In this document: one piece after another, positions 7,001-14,933 of the stretch
Layout: every line of letters begins with the position of its first letter
How positions within the stretch are numbered: position 1 is the stretch's first letter
NCBI GenBank assembly: GCA_009885935.1
Contig: VFJT01000171.1
Coordinates: 1-34,977, forward strand
Direction: 5' to 3'
Source: Gammaproteobacteria bacterium
Lineage (GTDB): Bacteria; Pseudomonadota; Gammaproteobacteria; UBA1113
DNA length: 34,977 nt
Translations under genes and position numbers: made by a program
Notes under the pieces: generated by a model
Told to the model about the DNA's origin: nothing
What the model saw: the letters and a program-made list of their open reading frames with translations, nothing else
The model's database searches: none

Positions 7001-7578
7001 AAAGCGAATCTGAACGTAAGCTTTATTTGGATAGGCAAAATGACGATTTGGTGGAAGCTTTGACCATCTTGGAAGAAGCTATTCAGAAAATTGACCACGA
7101 AACCAAAGCTTTATTTACAAATACCTTTGATCAAGTCAATGGCCATTTACAGCAATTATTCCCTAAGATATTTGGTGGCGGCGAGTGCTATTTAGAAGCA
7201 ACCGGCGAAGAATTATTAGACATGGGCGTGACCATTATGGCTAGACCACCGGGCAAACGTAATGCTACTATTCATTTATTATCGGGTGGGGAGAAAGCAT
7301 TGACGGCCATAGCCTTGGTGTTTTCTATATTCCGCTTAAATCCGGCGCCATTTTGTATGTTGGATGAGGTAGATGCCCCCCTAGACGATAACAATGTATT
7401 CCGTTATTGTAATTTGGTGAAGGAAATGTCTAAAGAATTGCAGTTTATTTATATCAGCCATAATAAACTGGCTATGGAAATGGCTGAAAGTTTAATTGGT
7501 GTAACGATGAAAGAGCCTGGCGTATCGCGGCTGGTGTCGGTCGATATGGAAGAAGCCTTGGCGATGGCAGAGGATTAA
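4042..7578 (+). CDS. smc: Chromosome segregation protein SMC
   Basis: 1178 aa, the normal length for bacterial SMC. The N-terminal ATPase half carries Walker A GPNGCGKSN (residues 36-44) directly followed by the family block IIDAVRWVMGESSAKQLRG. Residues about 170-500 and 670-1000 are heptad-rich coiled coil with very high Gln/Glu. The hinge lies at about 510-660 (GLGLDNSKTVDWL onward). The C-terminal half has the ABC signature LLSGGEKALTA (about 1081) and Walker B PFCMLDEVDAPLDD (about 1103-1117). Dimers join two half-ATPases and organise the chromosome with ScpA/ScpB, which are not in this window. The ATG at 4042 has an AGGA box about 12 nt upstream; homologues start just before the KLAGFKSFVDP block, so no longer start is needed. 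It is first in a co-directional cluster with zipA and ftsK. Confidence 0.97.
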   Translation: MSDARLCLKNIKLAGFKSFVDPTVVSFPGNLTAVVGPNGCGKSNIIDAVRWVMGESSAKQLRGEGMTDVIFNGSTARKPIGQASVELLFDNPNGALGGEYAQYPEIAIKRLVTREGQSTYFLNNVRCRRRDVVDIFLGTGMGPRSYAIIEQGMISRLIEAKPEELRVYLEEAAGISKYKERRRETENRIRHTRENLDRLNDLREELAKQLERLERQSANAKRYQEFKSEEDALRAQLFTRRLMRLTAEEAQLSTAIRELEVSLESQMASLREVEKLLEIEQDHHSTKSDALNETQATYYTAGGEVTRIEQAIMYQKERRLQWQDDLEATQSSLQEMLQHQQQDNARIQWLTAELAEVASPLAEHSGAAEIAAQHLGQAEQAFDDWQQQWDSFNQLAALSMKEAEVEQTRIRHLETQQQSSRNRIERLEADNNRLREQNSNGGNPNALAEAQIHTLEQQKQSLETAKTEQQNELSQLRVERQTKTGELDALKTELRKGQGQLQSLQTLQQAGLGLDNSKTVDWLKEQGFADKARLAQVLRIAAGYETALEAVLGEQLQAVCLEDIAALHEAVENNTLPSNLQLLYPPQAVSAANASVTQPSLASLLQSGQEWAHLLQNIYVVADVREGLALIKNTAKENSFITQEGILISHYGISVPKASNNEEGILKREGQIDALQIRLQEIELRIAALDEDINAVQAKRQQHQATQEESQRTIQQLGQQIAEARASLRIEQNRIEQLKQRVAQNEKDKLDEKARLESFAGDLTAARHQWQQAMSAMESQASTRQTLLTHKETLQQQVQQARVDAKATHDTMQSLRIQEQSLKSELNAKTEHLQRAAQQLKSTEEKHSELQHSLSTSEMPLEDLQQELQDALAARVEADKALQITRAQLEAVEFKMRELTQNRHTIEDKLESIRNQLEKSRLEKQTVFVRLQTLQEQIEAHVISVEATQAMLDPEMTELLLEEALQKVLDRISRLGAINLAAIEEYQSESERKLYLDRQNDDLVEALTILEEAIQKIDHETKALFTNTFDQVNGHLQQLFPKIFGGGECYLEATGEELLDMGVTIMARPPGKRNATIHLLSGGEKALTAIALVFSIFRLNPAPFCMLDEVDAPLDDNNVFRYCNLVKEMSKELQFIYISHNKLAMEMAESLIGVTMKEPGVSRLVSVDMEEALAMAED

Positions 7579-7591
7579 TTAGAATTTCATC

Positions 7592-7649
7592 GTAGGGGCA
7601 GGCCCCTGTGCCTGCCCTGGTTAGGGCGGACACGGGGCCCCGCCCCTAC
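7592..7649. repeat. Dispersed palindromic repeat, copy A
   Basis: It begins GTAGGGGCAGG and ends GCCCCTAC. It contains two hairpins: GGGCAGG/CCTGCCC (7596-7602 with 7611-7617) and a second GC-rich one (GGGCGG..CCGCCC). It is related to the copies at 10766 and 25337. It sits between smc and zipA. Confidence 0.8.
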
Positions 7650-7709
7650 AGGAAAACAATGCGGGAAGTTGTAAAGAGGTAATATGGTTAGATTGATGAG
7701 GAGAAGATA

Positions 7710-8375
7710 ATGGAAGTGTACTTAATTATTGCGATCTGTATTGCAGCGAGCCTAGGTTTATATGCCTTGATGCGCCGCAATCAAGATAAAGATAGCGTGA
7801 CACAGGGGCAAAGTTATAGAGAGCATCCAGCACCATTAGAGGATGGCGTTATTGGTTCGGTGCGTGTAGTGTCGGCAGAAGAGTATGAACCGCGCGTACG
7901 TGCATCTGAGGTGCTAGTAGAGACCGAAGTGTCTACGACAGAAAACGTAGACGATAGCGAACTTTTAGTGATGTATGTAGCTGCAAGTAATAATAGTCAA
8001 TTTATGGGTTATGAATTGATGCAAAGTTTAATGGCACAAGGCTTACAAGCGGGCCCTATGGATATCGTGCATCGTTACGACGAAGAAGGGCGCATTATTT
8101 TTAGCGTTGCTTCTGCCGCGGGTGCGGGTGTCATTGATTTAACCAATATGGGTGATTTCGCCACGCCGGGTCTATGCTTCTTTATTTATCCTAAAAAAAC
8201 CGTGCGTCCACGCCATGCCTTCAATGAAATGGTCGATTGCGCTATACAATTAGCCGATGAGCTCGATGGTCAAGTGTTGGATCAAAATCGCGAACAGTGG
8301 ACAGTGGCATTTGAACACAGTAAACGCCAAGCTTTGCCCGTGTATCAACCGGAATCTGCAGAGGCCACAGTGTAG
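7710..8375 (+). CDS. zipA: Cell division protein ZipA
   Basis: 221 aa. Residues 3-21 form a single N-terminal membrane anchor ([19 protein letters not shown]) followed by basic residues, the N-out topology of ZipA. A short charged linker (about 22-82) leads to the C-terminal FtsZ-binding domain (about 84-205), seen in [40 protein letters not shown] and GLCFFIYPK. ZipA tethers FtsZ filaments to the inner membrane at the division site. The linker is shorter than in E. coli (328 aa protein). AGGAGA seven nt before the ATG gives a strong ribosome binding site. In most gammaproteobacteria smc-zipA is followed by ligA; here ftsK follows, and the stop TAG overlaps the ftsK GTG by one base. Confidence 0.92.
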   Translation: MEVYLIIAICIAASLGLYALMRRNQDKDSVTQGQSYREHPAPLEDGVIGSVRVVSAEEYEPRVRASEVLVETEVSTTENVDDSELLVMYVAASNNSQFMGYELMQSLMAQGLQAGPMDIVHRYDEEGRIIFSVASAAGAGVIDLTNMGDFATPGLCFFIYPKKTVRPRHAFNEMVDCAIQLADELDGQVLDQNREQWTVAFEHSKRQALPVYQPESAEATV

Positions 8376-10702
8376 TGGCTGCAAAAAAAGGACGTAAGAA
8401 AACCACGCGTAAAAAGGAAGAGCCTACTAAAGCACCTTTACCGCAGGAGTTGTACCATCGTCTGCGCGAAGGCATCCTTATTTTAACGGTTGCTTTTGCC
8501 TTATATATTCTATTATCTCTAGTCACTTATCATCACAGCGATCCGGGTTGGTCGCGCGCGGCTAACGCCCATAATATTGCAAATGCGGGCGGGCGTGTAG
8601 GCGCTTATCTGTCTGATATTTTATTTTCCTTCGTAGGCTATTGGGCATACTGTTTACCCATTATGATAGCCTATGCCGCTTGGTTTAATATTAAAGATAA
8701 AGCTATCGTGTTGGGCGAAGCCAATTGGCATTTGTTAACCAGTAAATGGGTGGGTTTTTGTTTGACTGTAGCTGCGGGCAGTGCTTTATTAAATTTATGG
8801 GATACGCATCGTGCAACCTATTTTTCGGCTCCTCCAGGCGGTATTTTAGGCAGCGTTTTCTCGGGTTTATTGACATCTTATTTTAATGATTTTGGCGCCA
8901 GTGTTATTTTATTGGCTTTATTTTTTATAGGCGTTACTTTTTTTACGGGTTTAATTTGGCGACAATTTTTACATCGCAGCAGCATTAAATTACTGGCATG
9001 GCTTAAAATATTTAAACAAGGATTAGGGCAATATTGGCAAGCAATGAGAACGCCCCGGGAAAAAGAGCCTGAACCCATTATTGAAAAGCCAAAACCCATC
9101 AAAATTGAAAAGCCGGTTATTGTAGAAGCTAAAGCCGAAGTACCTGCTTTACGGATTGAAGCGCCTAAGCCTACACCTTTTAATAAAATAGCCGCTAAAA
9201 TAGCGGGTGCTAAGGGTCTAGTGGATGGTTTGCCGTCTCTAGAATTGTTAGAACAAACCGAAGGCACGCAATTGTTACCTTGGTCACGTCAGGCTTTGGA
9301 AGAAAAATCGCATGAAGTGGAACGTCATTTGGCCGACTTTGGTATAATAGTGCGCGTAGAAGGCGTGCATCCAGGGCCGGTGGTAACGCGTTATGAATTG
9401 AGTTTAGCGCCTGGGGTGAAGGTGAGTAAAATCACGGGGCTTTCTAAAGATTTGGCACGGGCCTTATCCGTTATCAGTGTGCGTGTAGTAGAAGTCATTC
9501 CAGGCAAATCTTTTATAGGCTTAGAATTGCCAAATGAGGTACGCGAAACGGTGCGTTTGCGCGAAATTTTAGAATCCAAACAATACCAACAATCGAAATC
9601 ACCTTTGAGTTTGGCTTTAGGAAAAGATATTGCCGGTTTGCCGATTATTGTCGATTTAGCCAAGATGCCGCATCTATTGGTAGCGGGTACAACCGGTGCG
9701 GGTAAATCAGTAGGCTTAAATGCCATGATTTTAAGCTTGTTGTACAAGGCTAAACCCGAAGATGTGCGCATCATCATGGTTGATCCTAAAATGCTAGAAC
9801 TGTCAGTGTATGAAGGCATTCCCCATTTATTAACGCCAGTGGTAACCGACATGCGAGAGGCGGCCAATGCCTTAAAATGGTGTGTAACTGAAATGGATAA
9901 GCGTTATGCGCTTATGGCTTCTTTGGGCGTGCGCAATTTGGCGGGTTACAATCAAAAAATTAAAGAAGCTATCAAAGAGGGTAAACCGCTAGTCAATAGG
10001 GTGCAACCCGAATTTCCAGATGGCTCGCGTGATCCTTTAGCGCCTCTGCCCGCAGTGGTGGTGATTGTGGACGAATTTGCCGATATGATATTGGTGGTAG
10101 GCAAGAAGGTAGAGCAGCTCATCGCCCGTATCGCCCAAAAAGCGCGTGCGGCGGGGATACATTTAATCTTAGCGACACAAAGGCCATCGGTGGATGTGAT
10201 CACCGGTTTGATTAAAGCCAATATTCCGACGAGGCTGAGTTTCCAAGTATCCTCGCGTATAGATTCTCGCACGATACTCGATCAACAAGGTGCAGAGCAA
10301 TTATTAGGGCATGGCGATATGCTGTATTTGCCGCCTGGAACGGGCGTGCCTATGCGCGTGCATGGCGCCTACGTTGCCGACGATGAAGTCCATAGTGTGG
10401 TCAGTGAATTACGTCGCGCCTATGGCCCACCGCAATATTTGGTTGAAGTGCTAGAATCCGATGATGACAACGGCGAAGCTTCATCATCGCAATCTAGCGG
10501 TGAAGCCGATCCGCTGTATGATGAAGTGGTGGCTTTGATAATCGATAGCGGTAGGGTATCGATTTCATCTATACAACGACGTTTTAAAATAGGTTTTAAT
10601 CGTGCTGCGCGTTTAGTCGAAGACATGGAAAGCGCTGGCGTAGTCAGCAGACCAGGTTCTAACGGCGGCCGTGAAGTCTTGGTGCGCAGTTCGGTAGAAT
10701 AA
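8375..10702 (+). CDS. ftsK: DNA translocase FtsK
   Basis: 775 aa, with a GTG start overlapping the zipA stop (TAGTG). The first 25 residues are very basic. Four membrane segments lie at about 32-52, 78-98, 120-138 and 165-188. A short Pro/Lys/Glu-rich linker (about 225-275) makes this a compact FtsK, closer to SpoIIIE or SftA in size than to the 1329-aa E. coli protein. The motor has Walker [13 protein letters not shown] (about 437-448), [16 protein letters not shown], Walker [13 protein letters not shown] (about 560) and the [20 protein letters not shown] block. The C-terminal gamma winged helix ([12 protein letters not shown] to the end) would read KOPS sites and activate XerCD at dif. Its place next to zipA links division with terminus segregation. 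Confidence 0.96.
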   Translation: MAAKKGRKKTTRKKEEPTKAPLPQELYHRLREGILILTVAFALYILLSLVTYHHSDPGWSRAANAHNIANAGGRVGAYLSDILFSFVGYWAYCLPIMIAYAAWFNIKDKAIVLGEANWHLLTSKWVGFCLTVAAGSALLNLWDTHRATYFSAPPGGILGSVFSGLLTSYFNDFGASVILLALFFIGVTFFTGLIWRQFLHRSSIKLLAWLKIFKQGLGQYWQAMRTPREKEPEPIIEKPKPIKIEKPVIVEAKAEVPALRIEAPKPTPFNKIAAKIAGAKGLVDGLPSLELLEQTEGTQLLPWSRQALEEKSHEVERHLADFGIIVRVEGVHPGPVVTRYELSLAPGVKVSKITGLSKDLARALSVISVRVVEVIPGKSFIGLELPNEVRETVRLREILESKQYQQSKSPLSLALGKDIAGLPIIVDLAKMPHLLVAGTTGAGKSVGLNAMILSLLYKAKPEDVRIIMVDPKMLELSVYEGIPHLLTPVVTDMREAANALKWCVTEMDKRYALMASLGVRNLAGYNQKIKEAIKEGKPLVNRVQPEFPDGSRDPLAPLPAVVVIVDEFADMILVVGKKVEQLIARIAQKARAAGIHLILATQRPSVDVITGLIKANIPTRLSFQVSSRIDSRTILDQQGAEQLLGHGDMLYLPPGTGVPMRVHGAYVADDEVHSVVSELRRAYGPPQYLVEVLESDDDNGEASSSQSSGEADPLYDEVVALIIDSGRVSISSIQRRFKIGFNRAARLVEDMESAGVVSRPGSNGGREVLVRSSVE

Positions 10703-10765
10703 GTCCTTATCTTGATGTTTTGCCTTGGGCGGACTAGAATGAGGGGGTGCATCGATTCGTATTTT

Positions 10766-10824
10766 CGTAGGGGCAGGCCCCCGTGCCTGCCCTGGATAGA
10801 GCAACCACGAGGGTTGTCTTTACG
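10766..10824. repeat. Dispersed palindromic repeat, copy B
   Basis: CGTAGGGGCAGGCCCC at the left and TTTACG at the right enclose GGGCAGG/CCTGCCC and CAACC-ACGA-GGTTG hairpins. It marks the junction between the core gene ftsK and the AT-rich ATPase/DUF4276 pair. Confidence 0.8.
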
Positions 10825-10859
10825 TATGGATTCGTAAAAGTAACACAATGCAGGTTAAA

Positions 10860-11966
10860 ATGACGCTAAAAAATTTGAGCATAGAAGGCTTTAAGTCGAT
10901 TTCGCAACTAACAAACTTTGAGATTAAAAGTTTAAATGTGCTGATTGGTGCCAATGGCGCAGGAAAAAGTAATTTTGTGAGCATATTTCGCTTATTACGC
11001 AAAATGATGGACGAGAGCTTACAAGGCTATGTTATGGAATCGGGTGGCCCAAGTTCTTTTTTCTTTAACGGACCTAAAACAACATCCGAAATCAAAATGC
11101 ATTTTATGTTTGGCGATAATGAATATCGTTTCGCGTTGACTATGGCTGCTGATGAAAAGCTATTTATTAAGCAAGAAGAACAACAATATCAAGGATATGG
11201 TTGGAAAGAGAAAGGACTAAATAGCTATGAAAGTAATCTTAAAAAACAAAAAGAAGAAAAAGGGGTTCTCGCCATGCGAGGAATAAGCTACTATGTTTAT
11301 GATGCTATTTCTAAATGGATAGTATACCACTTTCATGATACTAGTATGCTTGCTGGAATGCGTCTTTCAGAAAGTGTAGATCATTATAAATATTTAGAAC
11401 CAGATGCTAGCAACATCGCCCCATTTTTACTAAATTTAAAGAAGAACAAACCAGAAGACTATAAAAGAATTATTGATGTGATCCAAATAGTGGCGCCTTT
11501 TTTTAATGATTTTGAGCTAACTCCAATAGAAAAAGGTCCAGCGACGGTAGTGAAATTAAATTGGAATCAAAAAGGTTCAGACTATCCATTTGCACCGTAT
11601 CAATTATCTGATGGAACTTTGCGCTTTATTTGCTTGGCTACGGCACTATTACAGCCTGAGTTGCCTAGCTGTTTAGTCATAGATGAACCTGAGCTGGGTT
11701 TGCATCCTTATGCTATTGAGGTACTATCTGGTTTAATTAAAATAGCCTCTCGTAGAGAGGGTTCACCTAAAATTATTATTACCACACAATCACCACTATT
11801 ATTAGATCATTTTGAGCCAGAAGATGTTATAGTCGTGGATCGCAAAGATGGATCCTCTACTTTTGAGCGATTGGGTAAAGAAGCCTTGTCTTCATGGCTA
11901 GAGGATTATTCTTTAGGTGAAATCTGGAGTAAAAATTTGATTAAAGGAAGACCTGTTGATGAGTGA
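10860..11966 (+). CDS. RecF/OLD-like AAA ATPase of a two-gene putative defence module
   Basis: 368 aa from the ATG at 10860, chosen because AGG lies five nt upstream and homologues open with a KNLSIEGFKS-like strand; an in-frame ATG at 10848 adds four residues. Walker A GANGAGKS is at residues 30-37 and a QLSDGTLRFICLATALLQPE signature lies around 247-266. Walker B CLVIDEPELGLHP is near 270-282, followed by TTQSPLLLDHF. The lack of a long coiled coil and the signature type place it with COG4637/AAA_21 predicted ATPases related to RecF, OLD and AbiL/PARIS-type proteins. The next gene overlaps by 8 nt and encodes a DUF4276 protein. Such ATPase plus TOPRIM-like nuclease pairs recur in phage-defence systems. 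Base composition is clearly more AT-rich than ftsK, consistent with acquisition. The defence role is inference. Confidence 0.85.
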   Translation: MTLKNLSIEGFKSISQLTNFEIKSLNVLIGANGAGKSNFVSIFRLLRKMMDESLQGYVMESGGPSSFFFNGPKTTSEIKMHFMFGDNEYRFALTMAADEKLFIKQEEQQYQGYGWKEKGLNSYESNLKKQKEEKGVLAMRGISYYVYDAISKWIVYHFHDTSMLAGMRLSESVDHYKYLEPDASNIAPFLLNLKKNKPEDYKRIIDVIQIVAPFFNDFELTPIEKGPATVVKLNWNQKGSDYPFAPYQLSDGTLRFICLATALLQPELPSCLVIDEPELGLHPYAIEVLSGLIKIASRREGSPKIIITTQSPLLLDHFEPEDVIVVDRKDGSSTFERLGKEALSSWLEDYSLGEIWSKNLIKGRPVDE

Positions 11967-12618
11967 TACTAGCATTCAGATCCATTTAATTGTAGAAGGG
12001 CAAACCGAGCAAAGTTTTGTTGATAAAATTTTAAAACCTGAATTTGACCATAAAGGAATTTATATTACAGCTAGTTTGCTGGGAAAGACGGGTGGTGATA
12101 TTAAGTTTCAACGATTAACAACACATTTAAGACACTTTAGAGCCCCCAGTTATGTTTCAACTATGTTTGATTTTTTTCGTATTGATAGCCAATGGCCTGG
12201 ACAGGCTGAAATTATTAAACTAGAAGAAAGCAGAACGCAATTAACTCCAGAGGGAAAAGCCAAAATTTTGGAAGATGCGACTGCTAAAAAAATAGACCGA
12301 GAACACTTTATTCCTCATATACAAATGTATGAGTTTGAGGCTCTTTTATTCAGTGACCCTGAAGCTTGGAGAGAAGTCTCTGCTCCTGCTGTTGATTATA
12401 TTCAAGGCATAGTGAATAAATATTCTGACCCAGAAGCAATTAATGATGGGGCAGAAACTGCGCCCTCTAAACGATTGCTTAAAAATATTATGGGATATCA
12501 GAAAGTGGTATATGGAATAAATATCGCACAGAAGATAGGATTAGCCAGAATGCGCGAAAAATGCTCTCACTTTAATCAATGGCTAACGAAGCTAGAAGAT
12601 TTAAAACCACTTTCTTGA
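11959..12618 (+). CDS. DUF4276 family protein, TOPRIM-like nuclease partner
   Basis: 219 aa from the ATG at 11959, which overlaps the ATPase stop (ATGAGTGA). An in-frame TTG three nt earlier is less likely. AAAGGAAG ten nt upstream is the ribosome binding site. The DUF4276 hallmarks are present in order: IHLIVEGQTEQSFVDKIL (residues 8-25, with acidic Glu13 and Glu17), STMFDFFRID..WPG (about 65-80, acidic Asp) and HIQMYEFEALLFSDP (about 118-132). These acidic clusters resemble a TOPRIM metal site. The family is nearly always next to an ATPase like its neighbour, so the two probably form a complex in which ATP hydrolysis licenses nucleic-acid cleavage. No experimental role is known to me for this exact pair. 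Confidence 0.85.
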   Translation: MSDTSIQIHLIVEGQTEQSFVDKILKPEFDHKGIYITASLLGKTGGDIKFQRLTTHLRHFRAPSYVSTMFDFFRIDSQWPGQAEIIKLEESRTQLTPEGKAKILEDATAKKIDREHFIPHIQMYEFEALLFSDPEAWREVSAPAVDYIQGIVNKYSDPEAINDGAETAPSKRLLKNIMGYQKVVYGINIAQKIGLARMREKCSHFNQWLTKLEDLKPLS

Positions 12619-12856
12619 AAAACGCTTTTTATCTACCGTCTTCTTATCAACACAATTTACTAATCCTATCCTCCGGGAAAGAAACATACAACAGCCTGTA
12701 AATAATAAGATTTTTAGACAATTTATAAGCTGGAATTTTACTGTATTTTTATTTTCCTATCAGGGTTGCGTGCATTTGAAAATATACCACAGTCTGGCTG
12801 TGCAGTGTATTTAGACTAAAAAAAGAGCTATAGCAAGAATTGAGTTAATCGGTCGG
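12619..12856. other. Non-coding stretch between DUF4276 and the repeat protein
   Basis: AT-rich, with stop codons in all frames and no credible ORF. The only ordered elements seen are an A-run/T-run imperfect dyad just after the DUF4276 stop (AAAAACGCTTTTT), which would make a weak terminator, and a small hairpin CACAG-TCTGG-CTGTG at about 12791-12805. Confidence 0.5.
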
Positions 12857-12885
12857 TTGACATTATTTATATAATTGTTTACTAT
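12857..12885 (+). promoter_or_regulatory. Promoter of the DADM-repeat gene
   Basis: TTGACA (12857-12862), a 17-nt spacer and TACTAT (12880-12885). It would give an untranslated leader of about 150 nt before the ATG at 13040, long for a simple promoter-gene unit. Confidence 0.5.
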
Positions 12886-13039
12886 TCACGCCACAGTCCC
12901 AATGTTTGTTTTATAAATAGTTCTTAAAATGACAATAGGATTTATCGTGCTGATGGTCTAAGGCTGAAATTAGGTGTCTGGAGTATCAGTTAAATTAATA
13001 AATGCTCAATGATAGAGTATAGAAATAGAGGGTAATATT

Positions 13040-13555
13040 ATGGCTAGTAGTGTAAAGGCGTTAAGAATAGGATTAGGACAATTAAATATAGAATCAGAGC
13101 CAATGGAGGTTGATCCGCATGCTTCGGATGCCGATATGTTGGGTGCCGATATGTCGGATGCTGATATGTCGGATGACGATATGTTAGATGTTTATACTTT
13201 CCAATCACAGAAAAATAAAAGCAATATATCTGGGCATGAAGAAAAGCGACAAGACACGTCAACCAAGATGGATATAGAACAAGCTAAAAATAAAAAAGAG
13301 AGGCAAGTATTAGGGCCTATATCTCGTATGGAGCAAGGATGCGCTACACTAACCGGAAAGCATGTGGCTACAAAAAAACAATACGGCGGTAAAGAAAATA
13401 GCGGCCCCAATGGAAACAGCGCAGAGAAAAAATATGCTGTGTATAGCAAGAAAGGACAAGGGCAAACAATGTTTGTGCCAAACTATACTAGAAAAGAAGA
13501 GGTTGATATTAATTTGCCCGTATCCAAGCGATTATGTAATATGGGCCGAAACTAG
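13040..13555 (+). CDS. Low-complexity protein with a DADM repeat and KEN motif (possible effector)
   Basis: 171 aa, with GAGGG eight nt ahead of the ATG. I recognise no family. The whole chain is hydrophilic and probably disordered, with no signal peptide, membrane segment or catalytic motif. Residues 30-49 are four copies of a five-residue unit (SDADM type) encoded by four tandem 15-nt repeats at 13127-13186. The middle and end are rich in Lys, Asn, Gln and Gly. Two short motifs of eukaryotic cell-cycle proteins occur: KENSGPN (118-124), fitting the extended KEN box KENxxxN, and RIGLGQLN (9-16), close to a destruction box. VSKRLCNMGR near the C-terminus is basic. An isolated gene with its own promoter and terminator and AT-rich composition suits a secreted host-directed protein, but this is speculation; the motifs are short enough to arise by chance. 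Confidence 0.6.
   Translation: MASSVKALRIGLGQLNIESEPMEVDPHASDADMLGADMSDADMSDDDMLDVYTFQSQKNKSNISGHEEKRQDTSTKMDIEQAKNKKERQVLGPISRMEQGCATLTGKHVATKKQYGGKENSGPNGNSAEKKYAVYSKKGQGQTMFVPNYTRKEEVDINLPVSKRLCNMGRN
13127..13186 (+). repeat. Tandem 15-nt repeat, four units
   Basis: The units start at 13127, 13142, 13157 and 13172, each close to GATGCCGATATGTCG, and encode the acidic SDADM-type repeat. Variation between units falls in both silent and replacement positions, so copy number could change by slippage. Confidence 0.85.
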
Positions 13556-13572
13556 AAAACTTCACAGTAACA

Positions 13573-13610
13573 GGCCATTGTCGTAGATCACAGCAATGGC
13601 CATTTCTAAA
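13573..13610 (+). terminator. Intrinsic terminator after the DADM-repeat gene
   Basis: A perfect 8-bp stem GGCCATTG (13573-13580) / CAATGGCC (13594-13601) is followed by ATTTCTAAATTATT. The U-tract is interrupted, so efficiency may be moderate. It separates this gene from the convergent MFS gene. Confidence 0.6.
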
Positions 13611-14832
13611 TTATTACAGAATTTTTCTTTTTTTTATTCTGCCAACATCCCATCACAAAATAAAAAAATGCAAACAACGACACGATACAACCTGCAGTGG
13701 TGATAAAATTCCAGCCACCCAATCTATACAAATAAGCCGATAAAGCAGAGCCTATGCCGCCGCCTATAAAAAATATCGCCACATACAAACCATTTAAACG
13801 GCCGCGGATCTCAGGAGCGAGAGCATAGAGAGTTCTTTGTCCTAAAATCAAATTACAAGCAACACCTATATCTAAGATCAAAGCAGAGATCACTAAGGCA
13901 ATCATAGAATGTCCGTGATGCCATCTGGCAATGATGCAAGCAAGCCCAACCAAAACAATGGCTACGCCAGTAGCGATTTGGGTATAGCCTTTGTCGGCAA
14001 GACGGCCGGCAATAGGCGCAGTTAAGGCGCCGGTTGCACCTACGAAGGCAAACCAGGCTACGGTTTCTTGCGAATAATTGAAAAAAGGTCCCATCAGTAA
14101 TGCTGCAATGGAAGTCCAAAATAAATTGAAAACACAAAATAGCATGGCATGATAAATGGCTCGTCTGCGTAAGATAGGATGCGATTTAAAAATGGTGGGA
14201 AAAGAAGCGATCAATTTAACATAAGATAGATTGTGCTGTGGTTTTCTGGTAGGGAAAAAATGATGCAATAAATAAATCAATAACAACATAAAGGCGGCTG
14301 AAAAGATAAAAATGGCTCGCCATGAAAAAAAGTGGGTAAAGAGACTCGCCACGGGGCGTGACAGCATGATTCCCAGCAAAAGTCCGCTCATGACATTGCC
14401 AACGACTTGTCCGCGTTTCTCTATAGGGGTTATGTGAGTCACAAAGGGAATTATGATTTGCGCCGAAACTGAGGTAAGGCCCAGTAGAAAGCAAAATAAC
14501 AAAAAGATAGGGGTAGTTTCTAAAAATATAATGCCTAAAAGCGATAAAAAAGTTAAGGCCAAGAGCACAATAATGAGGCGTCGATTTTCAACCAAATCAG
14601 ACAAGGGGGCAATAAAGAGTAAGCCAGCGCCGTAGCCAAATTGGGTCAAAGTGACAATAAAGCCGCTTAATTTCAAATTTAAGTGTAAATCATTGCCAAT
14701 TGAGGTAATTAAGGTTTGAGAATAGTACAAATTTGCTACAATGGCACCACAGGCGAGCGCCAGCAGAAAGCTTAGGCCGCGAGTCATGATGATAGGATTT
14801 TCTGAGGCTGGAGAGGGCTGTACAGTGTTCAT
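13606..14832 (-). CDS. MFS transporter (YgaY/AraJ-like drug:H+ antiporter group)
   Basis: 408 aa with about twelve hydrophobic helices. AAGGAG about ten nt before the ATG gives a strong ribosome binding site. The loop between helices 2 and 3 carries the MFS motif A variant APLSDLVENRRL (residues 75-86), and the second half repeats it as IAGRLADKGYT. The opening LALACGAIVANLYYSQTLI and the QTLI-type second segment resemble the E. coli YgaY/NepI and Bcr-like exporters. The C-terminus ends in a lysine-rich cytoplasmic tail (QNKKKKNSVII). The substrate cannot be predicted from sequence. It is divergent from another MFS gene, with overlapping promoters. Confidence 0.85.
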   Translation of the reverse strand: MNTVQPSPASENPIIMTRGLSFLLALACGAIVANLYYSQTLITSIGNDLHLNLKLSGFIVTLTQFGYGAGLLFIAPLSDLVENRRLIIVLLALTFLSLLGIIFLETTPIFLLFCFLLGLTSVSAQIIIPFVTHITPIEKRGQVVGNVMSGLLLGIMLSRPVASLFTHFFSWRAIFIFSAAFMLLLIYLLHHFFPTRKPQHNLSYVKLIASFPTIFKSHPILRRRAIYHAMLFCVFNLFWTSIAALLMGPFFNYSQETVAWFAFVGATGALTAPIAGRLADKGYTQIATGVAIVLVGLACIIARWHHGHSMIALVISALILDIGVACNLILGQRTLYALAPEIRGRLNGLYVAIFFIGGGIGSALSAYLYRLGGWNFITTAGCIVSLFAFFYFVMGCWQNKKKKNSVII

Positions 14833-14861
14833 GAGGCAATGACTCCTTAAATACTATAGAC

Positions 14862-14890
14862 ATAATATCATTTTGCAGAAGGCAAAACAA
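14862..14890 (-). promoter_or_regulatory. Promoter of the minus-strand MFS gene
   Basis: On the minus strand TTGTTT (14890-14885), a 17-nt spacer and TATTAT (14867-14862) precede the ATG at 14832 by about 30 nt. It overlaps the facing promoter at 14873-14901. Confidence 0.55.
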
Positions 14891-14901
14891 AGTGTTAAAC
14901 T
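14873..14901 (+). promoter_or_regulatory. Possible promoter of the plus-strand MFS-methyltransferase operon
   Basis: TTGCAG (14873-14878), a 17-nt spacer and TAAACT (14896-14901). It is weaker than its divergent partner, with which it shares 18 bp, so occupancy of one should block the other. Confidence 0.4.
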
Positions 14902-14933
14902 GCTCATAGTATTTCTAAAAGGAAAGTAACATC

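Noticed and set aside
13127..13186. CRISPR-like array
   Set aside because: It is a continuous 15-nt tandem coding repeat without spacers, and no cas genes are present.
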